Source of the DNA: CAZFJG01 sp964410915
GTDB taxonomy: Bacteria > Synergistota > Synergistia > Synergistales > JAFGMB01
Length of the DNA: 6,163 nucleotides
Assembly (NCBI GenBank): GCA_964410915.1
Contig: CAYPIU010000063.1
Span: 1-6,163 of the forward strand
Reading direction: 5' to 3'
This document shows positions 1-6,161 of the stretch, piece by piece. Position 1 is the first letter of the stretch, and each line of letters starts with the position of its first letter. The position numbers and the translations under genes are program-made. Below the pieces are notes generated by a model, which was not told the origin of the DNA, searched no databases, and saw only the letters and a program-made list of their open reading frames with translations.

Positions 1-1
1 A

Positions 2-682
2 AAACTTGCCCGCCTGGGAGAGGGTTCCGGGCTTCTTCAGAAGAGCGGAGAGGAAATGGTCCCCTACAGGAATATGGGTTCTGTCTATATGCTTCTTACC
101 AGCGGTTATAGTCCTGCTTCCGAGGATGGCCCTGATATTTTATGGACCTTTGATGATCCTTCTGACATGGATTATTTCACTAAACTAACTGGATGGGGTG
201 ACCCCTGGGATATCGAGAACGGTGCTCTGACAACTCCTGAGACGGGTTCCGCTGAAAGGTACGGTTTCGGGGATCCCGCCTGGAAGGACTATACCATAGA
301 GATGACTGCAACCAATAATGAACCCAGCAACGGTTACGGTGTATATTATCGTTCAGACGGTCAGGAGGATATCTCTGGCTATGTCTTTCAGTTCGATCCC
401 GGTCTGGGAGATGATTTTGTGGTGAGAGAAGTAAATGGCGGTAGTGAATCGTCGCCCATTCAGAGGGTAGATATGAGAGAGATCATGGGAGATGATTTTC
501 AGGTCAATGGAACTGATCACGATATAAGCATAAGTGTCACAGGAGACCATCATGTTATAAAGGTGGACGGTGTGGAGGTTTTCAATTTCGCAGATGATAC
601 TTTCACTGAAGGATCCGCCGGATTGAGAAAATGGAACAACGGAACTGCCCGGTTTGATGAGATAAGCGTCACCGAAAATTGA
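2..682 (+). CDS. LamG/DUF1080-like beta-sandwich protein, 5'-truncated by window edge
   Basis: The frame is open from the first bases of the window to a TGA at 680-682, so the true start probably lies outside. ATG 56 is a possible internal start, with GGAG at 47-50 as a Shine-Dalgarno-like site. However, the protein starting there (MVPYRNMGSVYML) has no signal peptide, so I favour a truncated gene. The visible 226 residues have a linker-like beginning, then from about residue 48 a pattern typical of concanavalin-like (LamG, DUF1080) folds: WTFDDPSD, then GDPWDIENGALTT, FGDPAWKDYTIEM, GYGVYYRSDG, GYVFQFDPG, then HHVIKVDGVEVF and a final ARFDEISVTEN strand. The composition is acidic, as expected for an exported domain. 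Such domains can sit behind a prepilin-like N-terminus, which would be off the window; that is speculation. No catalytic function can be assigned. A terminator separates it from the B12 operon, so it is probably unrelated to it. Confidence 0.72.
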   Translation, partial: KLARLGEGSGLLQKSGEEMVPYRNMGSVYMLLTSGYSPASEDGPDILWTFDDPSDMDYFTKLTGWGDPWDIENGALTTPETGSAERYGFGDPAWKDYTIEMTATNNEPSNGYGVYYRSDGQEDISGYVFQFDPGLGDDFVVREVNGGSESSPIQRVDMREIMGDDFQVNGTDHDISISVTGDHHVIKVDGVEVFNFADDTFTEGSAGLRKWNNGTARFDEISVTEN

Positions 683-692
683 TAATGAATTT

Positions 693-722
693 AAGGCGGG
701 GTTGACTTGCCCCGCCTTTATT
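693..722 (+). terminator. Rho-independent terminator of the LamG-like gene
   Basis: A perfect 9-bp stem pairs AAGGCGGGG (693-701) with CCCCGCCTT (710-718) around an 8-base loop. TTTATTGT follows. It begins 10 bases after the stop codon of the upstream gene and isolates that gene from the riboswitch-led operon. Confidence 0.9.
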
Positions 723-728
723 GTAAAC

Positions 729-758
729 TTGTGAAGCATTCAGATCGAATGTGACAAT
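729..758 (+). promoter_or_regulatory. Candidate sigma-70-type promoter for the cobalamin operon
   Basis: TTGTGA (729-734) and GACAAT (753-758) are separated by 18 bases and resemble -35 and -10 boxes, each matching 4 of 6 consensus positions. Transcription would then begin around 765, just ahead of the riboswitch core. An overlapping alternative is TTGTAA (721-726) with TCGAAT (745-750), also 18 bases apart. A promoter must lie between the terminator and the riboswitch, but which boxes are used is uncertain. Confidence 0.3.
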
Positions 759-770
759 TAAATATCTAAA

Positions 771-913
771 CGGCAGCAGGTTAAAGGAAGCCGGTGAAAA
801 TCCGGCACAGCCCCGCTACGGTAAGGGTAACGAAGCGTTCAATAAGCCACTGGGAAGATCCCGGGAAGGCGAGCGCTGAGAATGATCCCAAGTCCGGATA
901 CTTGTCTGTTGCC
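771..913 (+). promoter_or_regulatory. Cobalamin (adenosylcobalamin) riboswitch aptamer
   Basis: The conserved blocks of the B12 riboswitch family appear in order: AAAGGAAGCCGGTGAAAATC (783-802), CACAGCCCCGCTACGGTAA (807-825), GCCACTGGGAAG (846-857), GGGAAGGC (863-870) and the B12-box region CCCAAGTCCGGATACTTG (887-904). The closing helix pairs GGCAGCA (772-778) with TGTTGCC (907-913), with one G-U pair. Inner hairpins are GCCGG/CCGGC (790-794 with 802-806) and GGGA/TCCC (852-855 with 859-862). The CTACGGTAA block departs by one base from the usual CTACTGTAA. The aptamer lies directly upstream of the TonB-dependent receptor gene, the classic position for control of btuB. It should bind adenosylcobalamin or a related corrinoid in the nascent mRNA and reduce expression of the operon. 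Confidence 0.95.
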
Positions 914-963
914 ATAGAAACGATACTTTTCACGAGGGCTGGAAAGTGCTTTTTTTGTTATCC

Positions 964-991
964 AGAGCAGGCCTTCATGGCCTGCTCTTTT
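964..991 (+). terminator. Riboswitch expression-platform terminator hairpin
   Basis: A perfect 10-bp stem pairs AGAGCAGGCC (964-973) with GGCCTGCTCT (979-988), with loop TTCAT, followed by TTT then G. It sits between the aptamer and the receptor's ribosome binding site, so it is the probable off-switch by transcription attenuation. The T tract is short (989-991), so termination may be only moderately efficient. Its 5' arm can pair instead with TGCTTT (947-952), a possible antiterminator. The ribosome binding site at 1014-1020 lies outside the hairpin, which argues for a transcriptional rather than purely translational mechanism. Confidence 0.75.
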
Positions 992-1013
992 GCCCTCCAG
1001 GAGAAATATTTTT

Positions 1014-1020
1014 GAGGAGG
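1014..1020 (+). promoter_or_regulatory. Ribosome binding site of the receptor gene
   Basis: GAGGAGG is a strong Shine-Dalgarno sequence 13 bases upstream of ATG 1034. The spacing is long. The GTG (1023) and TTG (1026) nearer to it are in other frames that stop at the TGA at 1035-1037, and the receptor frame has a TGA at 1013-1015, so ATG 1034 is the only usable start. Confidence 0.7.
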
Positions 1021-1033
1021 AAGTGTTGAGTTT

Positions 1034-2908
1034 ATGAGAAAGTGGAGTTCTTTTTGTATTTTTGTCATTATGGCCGCAGCTTTTATTTCAGGTTACGCGT
1101 TACCATCTTTTGCAGAAGACTTAGTCAATGTATCACCGGAAGTTGTGACTGGTTCGAGGCTTTATACAAACCTCGATGAACTTCCAGCTCCTGCATATGT
1201 GGTGACCCGGAAGGATATTGAAAAGAGCGGGGCCTCGACTCTTAGTAAAATATTGTCCAGGGTGCCGGGAGTATCCACCAGAAGCAGGAGTGGTAATACC
1301 CAGGGAGAATTTATTGAGATCCGGGGACTCACTACCGAGCTTCTTTTTCTTATCGATGGTGTACCTTATTACAAGACCAGCCATGTGGCTGGAGCGGCAT
1401 CAGTAGATCTTCGTTCCCTTCCGCTTATGGATATTGAAAGGATCGAGATAGTCAAAGGAGCGGGATCTGCAGTTTATGGTTCCATGGCTGCAGCAGGGGT
1501 TATAAATATAATTACGAGAAAACCTCAAAGTGAAGAATATAAAATTTCTGTCACCGGAGGAACATATGACAGAAAAGAGGGTTCTTTCAGGGCATCTATG
1601 CCCGGCAAAAAGGTGAATGTGAGTGCCTGGTTCACTCATCAGGAAGAGGGGGAGTCTCCTCTCCTCTACTATTACAGTGATTACACAGGAGAGATTATGA
1701 ACAATAATGAAGATTATGAAAATGATTCAGGCGGAATAGATCTCTCCTCTGGCCCTTTTTCTTTTTCCGCTTCCTGGGGTGAATATACCTCTAAGTGGAC
1801 CTATGGAACTGATCTTGAAAAGCAGAATAATGATTTTGCCAGGTATTCACTGGTATATCAAGAAGATTCGCAGAGGTTCCTCCTCTATTCTGATCGCCAG
1901 GATAAGGATGTATTCCAATATGGAAACTGGACATCTGTAAAGGACAAAGCCTGGGGTGCGGAATATTCCAGGAAGGTATTTCTAAAGGATGCCATAATGT
2001 CCTTGGGAATGGCTTATAGAGAAGAAGATATGGAATACCGTCTTCCTGCATATCTTATTAACTATGACAAAAGCAGGGAAAATTATGCGCCCTTTCTTGA
2101 GGTATCCCTTCCTCTGCGAGATGTTGTGATGGATCTCGGTCTCAGATATGAAAACTGGCATCAGGATCAAGCACAGGACTATGATGAACTTATCCCGAAG
2201 TTATCTTTCAGTTACCAGACAGCTAAAGGGACGCTTTGGTACCTGTCGGCAGGTAGATTTTTTGCTATGCCAAGCCTCTACGAGCTTTCGTATTTTGGAT
2301 ATCCAGCAACAAAAGCTAATTCTGCTCTGAAACCAGAAGATGGTTGGAGTTTTGAATCAGGATTTAAGAAAAAATGTTCTAATGGTACATGGAATATGGG
2401 AATCTTTTCTATTGAGATGGATAATAAGATAGCGATTTTGCCGGACTATTCACAATACGAAAATATTTCGGAATTCCGTTCATGGGGCGTGGAATCCATT
2501 CGAAGCTGGGACCTTTCCGATAACTGGGGTATAACAATTGGAGCCACATGGATGGAAGCAGAGCAGCGGGACGATGGTTCCAGTCAGTGGACAAAGGCTG
2601 GAACGCCTGAGTGGGACCTTGATGCTGCTTTCAGTTATGAAAAGGGTCCATTTTATGGAGAGCTTTCCGTAAGTTACCTTGGCAACAGAGAAGATGAAAG
2701 AGCAGGGATAGGTCAACTCTCACAGGGAGATGTCACGACGGTAGATGCTATATTAACCTACGCTACTGAAGCGGGTACCTTCAGGTTCGAGGGATACAAC
2801 ATATTTGACAAAGAATATTACCTCCAGGACTATTCTTCATGGGGTACTACCACGAGGTATTACGGTCCGGAAGCAAGGTACTATCTCACATGGGAGTTTG
2901 ATCTTTAA
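1034..2908 (+). CDS. btuB: TonB-dependent outer-membrane receptor, BtuB-like (cobalamin uptake)
   Basis: This is a complete receptor of 624 residues, close to E. coli BtuB in size. It should bind corrinoid outside the cell and admit it through the outer membrane using TonB-delivered energy. Residues 1-27 form a signal peptide ending ALPSFA, cleaved before ED. A TonB-box-like stretch (NVSPEVVTGSR, about 32-42) precedes the plug domain (about 45-165). Plug hallmarks are IEIRGL (94-99), FLIDGVPY (105-112) and IERIEIVKGAGSAVYGS (134-150) leading into GVINIITRKP. The rest has the alternating aromatic strands of a 22-strand barrel, ending with GYNIFDKEYY and the terminal strand ARYYLTWEFDL. The last residue is Leu, not the usual Phe or other aromatic. 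It is the first gene behind the cobalamin riboswitch and is followed 14 bases later by a binding-protein gene. The family assignment is firm; the substrate is inferred from the riboswitch and neighbours. Confidence 0.93.
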   Translation: MRKWSSFCIFVIMAAAFISGYALPSFAEDLVNVSPEVVTGSRLYTNLDELPAPAYVVTRKDIEKSGASTLSKILSRVPGVSTRSRSGNTQGEFIEIRGLTTELLFLIDGVPYYKTSHVAGAASVDLRSLPLMDIERIEIVKGAGSAVYGSMAAAGVINIITRKPQSEEYKISVTGGTYDRKEGSFRASMPGKKVNVSAWFTHQEEGESPLLYYYSDYTGEIMNNNEDYENDSGGIDLSSGPFSFSASWGEYTSKWTYGTDLEKQNNDFARYSLVYQEDSQRFLLYSDRQDKDVFQYGNWTSVKDKAWGAEYSRKVFLKDAIMSLGMAYREEDMEYRLPAYLINYDKSRENYAPFLEVSLPLRDVVMDLGLRYENWHQDQAQDYDELIPKLSFSYQTAKGTLWYLSAGRFFAMPSLYELSYFGYPATKANSALKPEDGWSFESGFKKKCSNGTWNMGIFSIEMDNKIAILPDYSQYENISEFRSWGVESIRSWDLSDNWGITIGATWMEAEQRDDGSSQWTKAGTPEWDLDAAFSYEKGPFYGELSVSYLGNREDERAGIGQLSQGDVTTVDAILTYATEAGTFRFEGYNIFDKEYYLQDYSSWGTTTRYYGPEARYYLTWEFDL

Positions 2909-2931
2909 TATTATTTCAGGAGATGTCTTCA

Positions 2932-2970
2932 TTGAAGAAACATCGAATAAGTCTCATAGTTCAGGCTATA
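2932..2970 (+). CDS. btuF: N-terminal fragment of BtuF-like binding protein, cut by assembly gap
   Basis: A short open frame runs into the N block. Two starts are possible: ATG 2923, which directly abuts AGGAG (2918-2922), or TTG 2932, which has the same AGGAG at a normal 9-base spacing. I prefer TTG 2932, giving MKKHRISLIVQAI, the basic-then-hydrophobic opening of a signal peptide; ATG 2923 would add only MSS before it. This fits an exported periplasmic binding protein, which is what lies beyond the gap. It is most likely the 5' end of the same gene, though the missing sequence prevents proof. Confidence 0.6.
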
Positions 2971-3070
2971 NNNNNNNNNNNNNNNNNNNNNNNNNNNNNN
3001 NNNNNNNNNNNNNNNNNNNNNNNNNNNNNNNNNNNNNNNNNNNNNNNNNNNNNNNNNNNNNNNNNNNNNN
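2971..3070. other. Assembly gap (100 Ns)
   Basis: Exactly 100 Ns, the conventional filler for a gap of unknown length. The frame entering the gap and the frame leaving it differ if the gap is taken as 100 bases, so the stated size is not the real one. It removes most of the N-terminal lobe of the binding protein. Confidence 0.98.
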
Positions 3071-3886
3071 GAGCTTGAGCTTTCAGAGACACTTGTAGGC
3101 CAGGGAGGAAAGAAGTATGTCTATTCTCCAGATGAGTTCGAAAAAGCTCTCCCGGAAACAGGTGAGGGAATGAACCTTGATCTTGAGAAGGTTCTTGAAC
3201 TGGATCCTGATGCAATTTTTGCATATGCCTTCAGTCCCACAGAAAGGGACAACCTTAAAAGGCTTGAAAAACTGGGTGTCCCTGTGATCTTTATGAGTGA
3301 GCACCTTGAGGATACCCCCCTTGGGAGATCCGAATGGATAAAGTATCTTTCTCTCTTTTTCGGCCAGGAAGAAAAGGCAGCCCAAATCTTCAGCGAGATC
3401 TCCAGAAACTATGAAGCTCTTGCAAAAAAGGTCAGTTCAATTGATCATAAGCCAGAGGTAATGGCAAATGCGGCTTTAAACGGCACCTGGTATGTGCCGG
3501 CAGGAGACAACTGGGTTGCACATCTATTCAGGGACGCTGGCGCTTCCTATCCCTGGAGCTCAACTCAGGGCGAGGGCAGCCTTGCTCTGGACCTCGAGGC
3601 GGTTTGTGAGAGATCCGTCGATTCTAATGTATGGGTCAACACCGGATCGTGGGAATATCTTGATGACGCTATAGGCGAGGATGAACGATATGCATGGTTC
3701 AAACCTTTCAAAAAAGGTTCAGTCTACAATAACACTGCGAGGTGCAATGATCATGGTGGAAATGATTACCATCAGTCAGGAGTCCTGAGGGCTGATCTTG
3801 TCCTGGCAGATCTTGTTTCCATTTTTCATCCATCGATCCTTCCGGGTCACAGTTTGATGTATTATAGGAAACTGGACTGGAAGTAA
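3071..3886 (+). CDS. btuF: Periplasmic cobalamin-binding protein, BtuF/FepB family (5' part in gap)
   Basis: The frame is open from the first base after the gap to TAA at 3884-3886, giving 271 residues. The ATG at 3170 is internal, since conserved-looking protein (ETLVGQGGKKYVYSPDEF) precedes it. Features of class III (cluster A-2, BtuF/FhuD/FepB-like) binding proteins follow: LEKVLELDPDAIFAYAF, KLGVPVIFM, then PLGRSEWIKYLSLFFGQEEK with a Glu at the position used for docking to the permease in this family. NGTWYVPAGDNWVAHLFRDA and GEGSLALDLEAV belong to the second lobe. The C-terminus SGVLRADLVLADLVSIFHP is the usual family ending. The protein should capture corrinoid in the periplasm and deliver it to the permease encoded next. 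Relatives also bind heme or ferric siderophores; the riboswitch favours cobalamin. Family members of this type are often about 350-380 residues, so roughly 60-95 residues may be missing. Confidence 0.87.
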   Translation, partial: ELELSETLVGQGGKKYVYSPDEFEKALPETGEGMNLDLEKVLELDPDAIFAYAFSPTERDNLKRLEKLGVPVIFMSEHLEDTPLGRSEWIKYLSLFFGQEEKAAQIFSEISRNYEALAKKVSSIDHKPEVMANAALNGTWYVPAGDNWVAHLFRDAGASYPWSSTQGEGSLALDLEAVCERSVDSNVWVNTGSWEYLDDAIGEDERYAWFKPFKKGSVYNNTARCNDHGGNDYHQSGVLRADLVLADLVSIFHPSILPGHSLMYYRKLDWK

Positions 3887-3927
3887 AAAAACAAAATATA
3901 CTTTCTGCATTCATATTCCCTGTATCA

Positions 3928-4986
3928 TTGCGACAAGGAAGGGAGTCGTTTCAGTTTAAAAAATATTTATTGATCTTTGCGCCTCTTTTTACCGCATTTC
4001 TTATAGTATTTCTTTTTGATCTCACCCATGGTTCTGTCCAGATACCATTAAAGGATATTATAGCTGTCCTTACAGGAGGTTCAGCATCAAAGGCATCCTG
4101 GGGCAGCATAATACTTGCATTGAGGCTGCCGAGAGCCTTTACTGCTTCTCTCGCAGGTGCTTCGCTTGCAGTTAGCGGTCTTCTGATGCAGACACTGTTC
4201 AGAAACCCTCTGGCGGGTCCATTCGTGCTGGGCATTAATTCAGGTGCCAGCCTTGGAGTGGCTCTTGTTATACTTGCTGCTGGTACAGGCATTGGAGGTT
4301 CACTTTTTTCGGGAGGAGGAATATTTGCAGAGATAGGGCTTGTGGCTGCGGCCAGCATTGGTTCAGCTCTTGTCCTCGGGATAGTTCTTCTTGCAGCACG
4401 TCGAATATCAAGCAATACGGTTATCCTCATCATGGGGATAATGTTCGGTTATGCCGTCAGTGCTGTAGTAAGTGTATTGATCCATTTCAGTTTTGCAGAA
4501 AGGGTCCAGTCATTTATTGCCTGGAGTTTTGGTAGTTTTGCCGTTGTATCCGCAAAAGATCTTGGCGTAATGTTCCCGGTCATTCTTTTGTGTCTTTTTC
4601 TTGCATTGCCTCTATGCAAACAGCTTAATGCACTTGTTCTTGGTGAAACTTATGCATCGAGCATGGGGGTAAGTGTTTTAAAAGTACGTATGTTCCTGAT
4701 ATCTGTTGCAGCTGTTCTTGCCGGAACTGTAACCGCTTTTTGCGGCCCCGTTGCCTTTATAGGGATCGCAGTTCCCCACCTGGCCCGGAACATCCTGAGA
4801 TCGGGTGATCACAGGATCCTTATACCCGGATGTATTCTTACGGGTGGAATAATTGCCCTTGCAGCGGACATTGCGAGCAATCTCCCCGGAAGTGACATGG
4901 TACTGCCCCTTAATTCAGTCACTTCTCTGATCGGTGCTCCCATAGTTATCTGGGTCATTATGAGGTATCAGCATGTTGGAAGATAG
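3928..4986 (+). CDS. btuC: Inner-membrane ABC permease, BtuC/FecCD family
   Basis: This 352-residue, very hydrophobic protein should form the dimeric channel of the importer. Family motifs are RLPRAFTASLAGASLAVSG (66-84) followed by LLMQTLFRNPLAGPFVLGI (85-103), the cytoplasmic coupling region LGETYASSMGV (238-248) that contacts the ATPase, GPVAFIGIAVPHLAR (273-287) and LPLNSVTSLIGAPIVIWVI (326-344). Hydrophobic segments are consistent with about ten membrane helices, as in BtuC. The start is uncertain. The frame is open from 3868 but contains no ATG or GTG before the conserved region, leaving TTG 3928, which has no Shine-Dalgarno upstream; a purine-rich AAGGAAGGGAG lies just after it (3934-3944). 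The gene starts 41 bases after the binding-protein stop and overlaps the ATPase gene by 14 bases, consistent with one operon. Confidence 0.92.
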   Translation: MRQGRESFQFKKYLLIFAPLFTAFLIVFLFDLTHGSVQIPLKDIIAVLTGGSASKASWGSIILALRLPRAFTASLAGASLAVSGLLMQTLFRNPLAGPFVLGINSGASLGVALVILAAGTGIGGSLFSGGGIFAEIGLVAAASIGSALVLGIVLLAARRISSNTVILIMGIMFGYAVSAVVSVLIHFSFAERVQSFIAWSFGSFAVVSAKDLGVMFPVILLCLFLALPLCKQLNALVLGETYASSMGVSVLKVRMFLISVAAVLAGTVTAFCGPVAFIGIAVPHLARNILRSGDHRILIPGCILTGGIIALAADIASNLPGSDMVLPLNSVTSLIGAPIVIWVIMRYQHVGR

Positions 4987-6022
4987 ATCATCCGCTATGA
5001 AAGTTCTTCTTGAAACAAGAGATCTGGATATTGGTTACCGGAACAGGAAAAAAATAAGTAGAGTAGCTTCGGGGTTGAGATTGCAGGTCAAAACTGGAGA
5101 GTTAATATGTCTTGCAGGTCAGAACGGAGCAGGAAAATCTACTCTGCTGAGGACTCTTGCAGGAGTTCAGAAGCCTCTTTCAGGCAAAGTCTTACTTGAT
5201 GGTTCGGAAATTATTTCTCACAGCCAGACTTCAATAGCAAAAAAAATCGGTCTTGTCCTGACAGAGAAAGCGGAAGCCGAAGGTTTTTCTGTCAGGGACA
5301 TCGTTGCCCTCGGCAGGTTCCCTCACACAGACTGGAAAGGTATCCTAACACCTGCAGATCAGTATAAGGTTGATAATGCCCTAAATATCGTGGGGGCTGA
5401 TCCTCTCTCAGGAAGGCTTTTCACTCATCTAAGCGATGGAGAAAAACAGAAGGTAATGATAGCGAGGGCTATTGCCCAGGAAACGGATATTATCCTGCTT
5501 GACGAGCCCACAGCGTTCCTTGATCTTCTGAGAAAGATCGAAATAATAAACATACTCAGGGATCTCGCTTCCTCTGGGACAAAGGGGATCCTTATGGCAA
5601 TTCATGATATTTCACTTGCTTTGCAATATGCGGACAGAATATGGCTTTTTGAACCAGAAGGGGGGATCATCGAGGGTTCTCCTGAAGATCTTGTTCTCAG
5701 CGGTGCAATAGAAAGGGCATTTTCCTCGGAAAAGTTAACCTTTGATCCAGTCTCAGGTCAGTATCCGGTTTACACTCGAAACAATATCAAAATTGCCCTG
5801 AAAGGTACTGGGAGGGTAGTTTACTGGACTGCAAAAGGACTTGCCCGGCAGGGTTTCAAAGTCTGTTCTGATGATCCGTCGGCAAGGGCAACAGTTATAG
5901 TTACTGAAAAAGATGGAAGTTTTCTCTGGGAAGTTTCGGTTGAAGATGAAATTCTGTCCAGCCATACCACGGTTCTTTCAATGACTGACCAATTGAAAGA
6001 GATGTTTATCCATCGATCCTGA
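4973..6022 (+). CDS. btuD: ABC importer ATPase, BtuD/FepC family, with C-terminal extension
   Basis: This 349-residue ATPase should power the BtuC-like permease. The nucleotide-binding domain covers about residues 12-255: Walker A GQNGAGKST (49-57), signature LSDGEKQ (153-159), Walker B IILLDEP (173-179) followed by a D-loop AFLD, and the switch His at 211. Where the Q-loop Gln is expected, the sequence reads GLVLTEKAEAEG (93-104) with no Gln. Residues about 256-349 are an extra domain beyond the usual 250-260 residues, including NNIKIALKGTGRVVYWTAKG and GFKVCSDD, with alternating strand-like and helix-like stretches. ATG 4973 is preceded by GAGGT (4962-4966) at 6-base spacing and overlaps the permease end, suggesting translational coupling. 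ATG 4997 (MKVLLETRDL) is an alternative with a weaker site. The last 17 bases overlap the converging tonB end. Confidence 0.92.
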   Translation: MLEDRSSAMKVLLETRDLDIGYRNRKKISRVASGLRLQVKTGELICLAGQNGAGKSTLLRTLAGVQKPLSGKVLLDGSEIISHSQTSIAKKIGLVLTEKAEAEGFSVRDIVALGRFPHTDWKGILTPADQYKVDNALNIVGADPLSGRLFTHLSDGEKQKVMIARAIAQETDIILLDEPTAFLDLLRKIEIINILRDLASSGTKGILMAIHDISLALQYADRIWLFEPEGGIIEGSPEDLVLSGAIERAFSSEKLTFDPVSGQYPVYTRNNIKIALKGTGRVVYWTAKGLARQGFKVCSDDPSARATVIVTEKDGSFLWEVSVEDEILSSHTTVLSMTDQLKEMFIHRS

Positions 6023-6161
6023 AGATAACAGGAATTCTTATGGTTTTTTCATCCCTGAAACTGAATTCCCATTTGCGGACAGCATCTACAGCAGAAGCAT
6101 CAAGTCTTTTATGCCCGCTTGAACTTTCGATTTTCAAAGATATGACTTTCCCCCCGGAAAC
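6006..6161 (-). CDS. tonB: TonB C-terminal domain, 3' end of gene (rest beyond window)
   Basis: On the minus strand an open frame enters from the window's right edge and ends at TAA (6008-6006), giving 51 residues. They match the TonB C-terminal pattern: VSGGKVISLKIESSSGHKRL (1-20), DASAVDAVRKWEF (21-33), then a charged turn and IRIPVIFRIDG (41-51). The SSG..LD.sAv.Av..W.F signature and the closing hydrophobic strand are diagnostic of the part that contacts the receptor's TonB box. The N-terminal membrane anchor and proline-rich spacer would lie outside. The gene is transcribed towards the cobalamin operon and shares its last 17 bases with the ATPase gene. It therefore has its own promoter and is not controlled by the riboswitch. 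Its position suggests a TonB serving this receptor; a general housekeeping TonB is also possible. Confidence 0.88.
   Translation of the reverse strand, partial: VSGGKVISLKIESSSGHKRLDASAVDAVRKWEFSFRDEKTIRIPVIFRIDG

Noticed and set aside
6..188. A 60-codon open frame near the left edge with a hydrophobic C-terminal half
   Set aside because: It overlaps the LamG-like frame, which continues through the region with recognisable domain sequence. The hydrophobicity looks incidental.
353..739. A 128-codon minus-strand open frame opposite the LamG-like gene
   Set aside because: It runs through the intrinsic terminator and opposes a better supported gene; no domain or ribosome binding site is recognisable.
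794..1015. A 73-codon plus-strand open frame upstream of the receptor
   Set aside because: It lies inside the riboswitch and its terminator, starts within the conserved aptamer, has no ribosome binding site and no protein-like pattern.
2805..3098. Open frames that read through the N block
   Set aside because: They are artefacts of translating unknown bases and have no sequence support.
3829..3840. A 12-base repeat TCCATCGATCCT, also at 6009-6020, each near the end of a gene
   Set aside because: Both copies lie in coding sequence in different frames, there are only two, and the flanks differ, so it is most likely chance.
3951..4433. A 160-codon minus-strand open frame opposite the permease gene
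   Set aside because: It is the reverse reading of a strongly supported membrane protein gene; its Pro/Ala/Arg-rich translation is what such genes give on the opposite strand.
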